Part shown: piece after piece, positions 35,322 to 39,475 of the stretch | How positions within the stretch are numbered: the stretch's first letter is position 1 | How the letters are laid out: each line of letters opens with the position of its first letter | Source: Alphaproteobacteria bacterium | GTDB lineage: Bacteria; Pseudomonadota; Alphaproteobacteria; Rickettsiales; JABSSG01 | NCBI GenBank assembly: GCA_030431375.1 | Contig: JAUIIY010000013.1 | Coordinates: forward strand, 1-39,475 | Direction of reading: 5' to 3' | DNA length: 39,475 nt | Translations under genes and position numbers: made by a program | Notes under the pieces: generated by a model | The model's database searches: none | What the model saw: the letters and a program-made list of their open reading frames with translations, nothing else | Told to the model about the DNA's origin: nothing

Positions 35322-35997
35322 TATTTTTATGAGTTTCAATCTATCATACGCTGATAATATTTTGCTTATTATGGCCCCTGAGGTTAGGGCAGTAAAAGCT
35401 GTTGAAACTAATGAAGTAATGGTTGATATTCGAAATTACAGGAGAATCATCTTAGATAAAAAAGGTGATTGGCATTCAGCTAATTATCACATGGTTAGAA
35501 AGACAGTAGCTGAAAAATTAGAAAAAGCAGCTCTTGCATTGCCGGATGGCGTTTGTATCTTGTTTAAAGAAGGACATAGAAGTTTAGGAAAGCAAAAAGA
35601 AATTTTTGATTGGTATGTTGATGTTCTTAAAAAGAGATTTCCTGCCAGGCCAGATGAAGAAATAAAAATCCTAGCAAGTGAGTGGGTTGCCCCACCGCTC
35701 GAAGATGCTCCTCATTCAACAGGTGGAGCTTTCGATGTCACACTGATAGATCATCGAGGCATTGAGATTAATATGGGAAGTATAGTCGATGACACATCTG
35801 AAAATGGTGTTGCAAGAAATAAGACTTACTCGGATATTATTTCTGCAGAGGGAAAAAAGAACCGTAAAATTCTTATTGAGGCGCTCTCGAAACAGAATTT
35901 CCAAAACTATCCTTTCGAATGGTGGCATTGGTCTTACGGCGATAAATATTGGGCATATCACAACAAGACTAATGCAATTTATAAGTCCGTTGGTTAG
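35284..35997 (+). CDS. VanX/DdpX-like D-alanyl-D-alanine dipeptidase
   Basis: 237 residues from the ATG at 35284, overlapping ftsY by 38 bases. That start gives a good signal peptide (MLKNLLRTLLVYNIFMSFNLSYA|DN); a later ATG at 35329 avoids the overlap but loses it. Zinc and catalytic motifs of the M15D family are visible: HSTGGAFDVTL (His and Asp ligands) and EWWHW (Glu base and His ligand), with the Arg-bearing FKEGHRSLGKQ upstream. The enzyme hydrolyses D-Ala-D-Ala. If exported it would act on periplasmic peptides and recycle wall material rather than confer vancomycin resistance. Fourth in the dapF operon. Confidence 0.85.
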   Translation: MLKNLLRTLLVYNIFMSFNLSYADNILLIMAPEVRAVKAVETNEVMVDIRNYRRIILDKKGDWHSANYHMVRKTVAEKLEKAALALPDGVCILFKEGHRSLGKQKEIFDWYVDVLKKRFPARPDEEIKILASEWVAPPLEDAPHSTGGAFDVTLIDHRGIEINMGSIVDDTSENGVARNKTYSDIISAEGKKNRKILIEALSKQNFQNYPFEWWHWSYGDKYWAYHNKTNAIYKSVG

Positions 35998-36036
35998 TAT
36001 ACAGAACTTTTAACCTAATAAATTTTTGAGGTGCTT

Positions 36037-36333
36037 ATGTCAAAAAATCAAAATCATCCTAAATATCAAGAATTTGAAACATACATTCATAAAAAAGGTG
36101 GTCTATATCTAAAATTATGCGAAGCTAGGCACTCGGAGACCATGGAAGAATTAGTGGTTTATGTAGATATTGCAGGAGGAGATGTTTTTTGCCGTCCTAA
36201 AGATATGTTCTACGAAGAAGTCGAAACTGAGTATGGTGAAAAACAAACTAGGTTCCAGAAAATTCCTTACATAGCAGATCGCTCACAAAGAAAAATACTG
36301 CTAAATAAGGAATTTCTAAAAAATATTAAATAA
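36037..36333 (+). CDS. DUF1653 protein
   Basis: 98 residues from the ATG at 36037, with GAGG just upstream; an in-frame GTG at 36031 falls inside that ribosome site. The core, GGLYLKLCEARHSETMEELVVYVD followed by VFCRPKDMFYEEVE, carries the ARHSE and RPxxMFxEEV hallmarks of the DUF1653 family, whose function is not firmly known. There is a 39-bp gap from the dipeptidase gene. Confidence 0.85.
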   Translation: MSKNQNHPKYQEFETYIHKKGGLYLKLCEARHSETMEELVVYVDIAGGDVFCRPKDMFYEEVETEYGEKQTRFQKIPYIADRSQRKILLNKEFLKNIK

Positions 36334-36339
36334 AACCTA

Positions 36340-38853
36340 TCATCTTCTAAAAACTCTTTTGAAAAAAGAACGTTTACCTTTGGGTGCAGCGCCAGTTCGG
36401 GCTTTAGGCGCAGCAATTCCTTGCTTGACCTCATCTTGAAGATTTGATATTGCCTCAAATGTTGTTAAATCTGGCACTGCATCTAACGCATCTAAAACAT
36501 CTGAATTTGTTGTTGAAGCGCGTAAAAAAGCTTTACTAGATTCGAAAACTCCTTCTACTTCTGCAGCTGGAGCCCTTTGATCCCTGGCTTCTTTAACGTT
36601 TCTTCCAATGAAGATCAACGCATCTTCCCAAGAATTCACCTCAGGTTGCTTTGCCTTTGCTGCGCCCTTACCTTTAGCTGCTGGAGTGCTGACGGTGGCC
36701 ACTGTTGCAGAAGGAGCTACTCTTGCTGTCTGATGCATTACTAAAGCCAAATTATATTCTTCTTCGATGCCCTCCAAAGCTTCATCCAGGGAAGAAGCAT
36801 TACCTATTCCGGCCACTGCATCCTTTATAGCATCAGGGGCGAATTCTAATTCACCACCACGGTCCTTCAATGCTGTTTTTGCACTGTCAAATATCTCAGC
36901 TTCACGCCCTGGCGCTTTATCCAACTCGGTATCTAGCTTTTTTTTCAACATAGCTTTCAAATCGGCTCCTGTCGGATATTTCTCAAAAAAACTATTCTGC
37001 ATTGTCGCTTCATAACTTGGAGGAGGAGCAGGATCTGCACTTGGTGCTGGAGCTGGTACCGCTGTAGAAACTGCTACGGGAGCAGCAATTGAAGTCCCAG
37101 CTGATTCCCGAGCTCGCTTTATTCTTTCATGTTCCGCTTTAGCTCCATCATATTCAACAACTACAGCCACTAATTTTGGAGAAACCTCACCATCCTTTCC
37201 AGTACGTGTATCCTGAAATTCTAAAGCATTTATTTGATCTCTTAAAATAGTAAATTGCAGACTCTTTGGGATCTTCTTTAACACCCCTTCCTTCGCAAAA
37301 GCAAAAGCCTGCTCTTGGGTAAGCCCCAAATCTCCCCTGAACAATTCATCAGTGTCGTTTACTAAACCCTTTAATAGCATCTCAGTAAACCCACTTTGAT
37401 CTCCATAAGCAGCAAAAAACTCATCATCTTTTGTGGAACGCGTTGGAACAGCAGGAGCATCTGACATAAATGCAACTGGTGATGGCACCCTCTCTGAAAG
37501 TGCACTATCAGAAGACATAGAAGACGGCGATCTTGGCGAGGAAACAGTACCAACTGCAGGAGAAGGACTTCGAGACTCTACTCCCCCTGGAGCTAGAGCC
37601 TCTGCAGCCGCATGATGTACGGCTGGCGCAGCGGCCACTTCACCAGCTTTTCTCGCATAATCAGCTGCTAGCGAATCAAAAAGTCTACCCATTGTTCTTT
37701 TATTATTTATTATGGAGCTAGCAATTTTATTATAACTTTGCATAGCAAATTTCGCTATGTTGTTTGGTTCGTCATGTGGCAAAACTGCTTTAAACATTGC
37801 CTCAACTTGATCTTTAACTCTTATATCGCTTCTTTCATCCCTTTCTCTAATCTTAGTGATTAAATCAGACATTAACTTATTCACTTGTGCTTCTGTATAT
37901 GGTTCTTCCTGTCTTAGCCTCATAAGTAATTGTCTTTGATCAAGCAAATAGCGACATAACCGATCGATTTTTTCTTTTTCTTCAGGAAAACCCAATGCAG
38001 TAATATATTTTTGATCAAAACCATAATCTTTTGCAATTTCTTTCATTCGATTACAACAATAGAACACCGGTTTTTCTAAACCATACTCCCTACGGAATCT
38101 TGTAATCAAAGCATCTTTCTCAGCCCTTGGGTTTATCCTTCTGTATTCATCAACAATTTGCTCTACAGAATTAGGAACTATATCAGCCGCCTCTCCACCT
38201 AATTTTGTAAAGACCCAGTGATTCAAAACCTCCTCAAGCAAGTTATCTCGAGACATAGATTTTATGGTTCCAAAATTTTCTATTTTATCAAGCTGCTTCT
38301 TCCTTATTGCTTCCCTACGAGGATTAGGCTCTGCACCAGCACCTGCAAGCATTCTTGCACCATTTTCAAGAGAATAAGGGCCACAGCTTTTATCATCTTC
38401 CTGAATCCAAGTGTGGGGATAGTCTGTTATCGTAATATCTCCAGCAGCAAATCCTCTACCCTCAAATATGCCTCTTAATCTAACTTTTTCAGCTTCTAAG
38501 CCAGGCGTTGCCCGTGCTAAGGATTCGGGAGTATGTTTCCCTTTCAGTGAATCAGAAAATTGAATTTTGGCAGTCTTTCTTCCCGATGCCTCAAGGTTAA
38601 CAATTATACCAACCATTATCCAATGATTACCCGACATGTTATACGGCAACATTATTTCGGTAGGATATTCATTGATTCTTTCAATTATACCCTCCGTAAG
38701 CCCCGTCTTATCTATGCCTTCCCCCGTAGGATACTTAAAGATTCTTCTTTCGGCTGCCGGCGCCTCTCTTTCCCATTGCCTACCTAGCGCCTCAATATGC
38801 TCACCTGTATACCAAAAATCTGGTATAGCGGTTCTTTCATCACTATTTGCCAT
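36340..38853 (-). CDS. Ulp1-like (clan CE, C48) cysteine protease with repeated helical modules
   Basis: 837 residues. The N-terminal 200 residues form a Ulp1/SENP-type protease: H77 in SGNHWIMVGI, D101 in IQFSDSL, oxyanion Q151 and nucleophile C157 in WIQEDDKSCGPYSLENGARM, in the order and spacing of clan CE. Relatives such as ChlaDub, SseL, XopD and RickCE cleave ubiquitin, SUMO or NEDD8, or act as acetyltransferases. After a helical region (about 220-400) and a Ser/Pro linker come at least three units of about 85 residues (about 485-570, 625-710, 745-815) that resemble one another and the helical modules of the Gly-linker proteins. The C-terminus is basic (KGKRSFFKRVFRR). A CtrA-type half-perfect box lies 48 bp upstream. 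A secreted host-directed protease is likely; which modifier it cuts is unknown. Confidence 0.85.
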   Translation of the reverse strand: MANSDERTAIPDFWYTGEHIEALGRQWEREAPAAERRIFKYPTGEGIDKTGLTEGIIERINEYPTEIMLPYNMSGNHWIMVGIIVNLEASGRKTAKIQFSDSLKGKHTPESLARATPGLEAEKVRLRGIFEGRGFAAGDITITDYPHTWIQEDDKSCGPYSLENGARMLAGAGAEPNPRREAIRKKQLDKIENFGTIKSMSRDNLLEEVLNHWVFTKLGGEAADIVPNSVEQIVDEYRRINPRAEKDALITRFRREYGLEKPVFYCCNRMKEIAKDYGFDQKYITALGFPEEKEKIDRLCRYLLDQRQLLMRLRQEEPYTEAQVNKLMSDLITKIRERDERSDIRVKDQVEAMFKAVLPHDEPNNIAKFAMQSYNKIASSIINNKRTMGRLFDSLAADYARKAGEVAAAPAVHHAAAEALAPGGVESRSPSPAVGTVSSPRSPSSMSSDSALSERVPSPVAFMSDAPAVPTRSTKDDEFFAAYGDQSGFTEMLLKGLVNDTDELFRGDLGLTQEQAFAFAKEGVLKKIPKSLQFTILRDQINALEFQDTRTGKDGEVSPKLVAVVVEYDGAKAEHERIKRARESAGTSIAAPVAVSTAVPAPAPSADPAPPPSYEATMQNSFFEKYPTGADLKAMLKKKLDTELDKAPGREAEIFDSAKTALKDRGGELEFAPDAIKDAVAGIGNASSLDEALEGIEEEYNLALVMHQTARVAPSATVATVSTPAAKGKGAAKAKQPEVNSWEDALIFIGRNVKEARDQRAPAAEVEGVFESSKAFLRASTTNSDVLDALDAVPDLTTFEAISNLQDEVKQGIAAPKARTGAAPKGKRSFFKRVFRR

Positions 38854-38900
38854 ATATATCTCAAACTTATTTGTTACTCAGATATATTAGTTCAAAACAG

Positions 38901-38915
38901 TAAAGAAAATATTAA
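38901..38915 (-). promoter_or_regulatory. Near-perfect CtrA-type box upstream of the protease gene
   Basis: Gene-sense TTAATATTTTCTTTA, one mismatch in the second half, 48 bp before the start codon, the same position as the perfect boxes. Confidence 0.45.
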
Positions 38916-38920
38916 TAAAA

Positions 38921-38944
38921 AAGCCCCCTATAAAAAGGGGGCTT
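38921..38944 (-). terminator. Rho-independent terminator after the decapeptide-repeat gene
   Basis: Stem AAGCCCCC / GGGGGCTT with an 8-base loop, followed on the minus strand by a run of T, 28 bp past the stop at 38972. Confidence 0.85.
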
Positions 38945-38971
38945 CTTTTAATTTGCTTTTATTAAGCTGAA

Positions 38972-39475
38972 TTATTCTTCATTAACCTGTGGTAGCTCAC
39001 CTGCAACATCAACATCTTGTTGTACTGGTGCACTTGAAACATCTTCACCTGTTGAAACTTGGCTTGCGTCATCCACTACACCAACTGCATTTAAAACAGC
39101 TTCAACAGCTGCTGTGGTAGCATCTGGAGTTCCTTCTTCTGAACCTTCTGCTGTTGGAGCTTCTGCTGTAGCTGGTGCTTCAACAACTGTACCGTTTGTA
39201 GCTGGTGCTTCAACAACTGTACCGTTTGTAGCTGGTGCTTCACCAACCGTACCATTTGTAGCTGGTGCTTCAACAACTGTACCATTTGTAGCTGGTGCTT
39301 CAACAACTGTACCATTTGTAGCTGGTGCTTCAACAACTGTACCGTTTGTAGCTGGTGCTTCAACAACTGTACCATTTGTAGCTGGTGCTTCAACAACTGT
39401 ACCGTTTGTAGCTGGTGCTTCAACAACTGTACCGTTTGTAGCTGGTGCTTCACCAACCGTACCATTTGTAGCTGG
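38972..39475 (-). CDS. Decapeptide-repeat protein (C-terminal part; start beyond right edge)
   Basis: The correct frame ends at a TAA at 38972-38974 and reads EAPATNGTVV repeated at least ten times, then EAPATAEAPTAEGSEEGTPD and an acidic end (...VAGELPQVNEE). It is the only frame with a sensible composition; a frame read as Gln/Leu-rich on the same strand is a by-product. Acidic tandem-repeat proteins with such tails are known as secreted or surface proteins in Ehrlichia and relatives, but no homology can be claimed. Unlike the other candidates the C-terminus is acidic, so the export route may differ. The terminator just downstream supports this 3' end. Confidence 0.8.
   Translation of the reverse strand, partial: PATNGTVGEAPATNGTVVEAPATNGTVVEAPATNGTVVEAPATNGTVVEAPATNGTVVEAPATNGTVVEAPATNGTVGEAPATNGTVVEAPATNGTVVEAPATAEAPTAEGSEEGTPDATTAAVEAVLNAVGVVDDASQVSTGEDVSSAPVQQDVDVAGELPQVNEE
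39171..39475. repeat. 30-bp tandem repeats
   Basis: Ten full units and a partial one to the edge. Units differ at only a few positions. Units 3 and 10 share a variant that changes a Val to Gly, and units 1-3 match 8-10, pointing to a larger seven-unit period. Confidence 0.95.

Noticed and set aside
39091-39465. A Gln/Leu-rich 124-residue frame on the minus strand over the 30-bp repeats
   Set aside because: The alternative frame reading EAPATNGTVV ends at 38972, has a terminator right after it and a sensible non-repeat C-terminus; the Gln/Leu frame is its shadow.
39171-39475. Possible CRISPR array (regular 30-bp units)
   Set aside because: The units abut with no unique spacers and keep a reading frame; this is a coding tandem repeat.

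Overview
The window looks like an AT-rich chromosomal segment of an intracellular or host-associated alphaproteobacterium, probably of the Rickettsiales type. That is an inference. It rests on the low GC of the housekeeping genes, several TTAA-N7-TTAA boxes of the kind bound by the alphaproteobacterial regulator CtrA, and a mix of conserved metabolism with large eukaryote-like proteins that resemble secreted effectors. No rRNA, tRNA, CRISPR array or intact insertion sequence was recognised.

Layout. 1-5904 (minus strand): two related modular proteins in which ubiquitin-like modules, a helical module and a protein tyrosine phosphatase (PTP) domain are joined by glycine-rich linkers; between them lies a monoamine-oxidase-like flavoprotein with a C-terminal membrane segment. 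6005-7600: aspartate 4-decarboxylase. 7776-9087 (plus): two unrecognised small proteins, one made of 21-residue repeats. 9197-10060: SMR exporter and a decayed gene. 10394-14479: Xre regulator, degenerate Cache histidine kinase, FAD oxidoreductase and a 63-residue protein next to a perfect palindrome. 14716-16878: membrane-anchored Cys-rich protein and a GHSLG lipase-like protein. 16913-19723: EptA, DgkA and a HAD phosphatase. 19865-23596: a 1243-residue Ala/Pro/Ser-rich protein. 23859-26284: SemiSWEET-like protein, a cyclodipeptide-synthase/PAS/histidine-kinase fusion and its receiver. 26788-32289 (minus): dnaB-alr-mlaE-mlaF-radA, all overlapping. 32364-36333 (plus): dapF, mtaB, ftsY, a VanX-like dipeptidase and a DUF1653 protein. 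36340-38853: a Ulp1-like (clan CE) cysteine protease. 38972-39475: the end of a decapeptide-repeat protein.

How it fits together. The effector candidates share four properties: perfect or near-perfect CtrA-type boxes about 40-50 bp before their start codons, repetitive linkers of higher GC than their surroundings, short basic C-termini suggestive of type IV secretion, and eukaryote-like activities (ubiquitin-like fold, tyrosine phosphatase, Ub/Ubl protease, amine oxidase). This suggests a co-regulated effector set that may act on host ubiquitin and phosphotyrosine signalling. Separately, the cyclodipeptide-synthase domain on a sensor kinase, with a receiver and a small transporter in one operon, is an unusual arrangement that may be undescribed. 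Several metabolic genes (asdA, alr, dapF, VanX-like) converge on alanine and peptidoglycan precursor supply, and eptA-dgkA on envelope modification.
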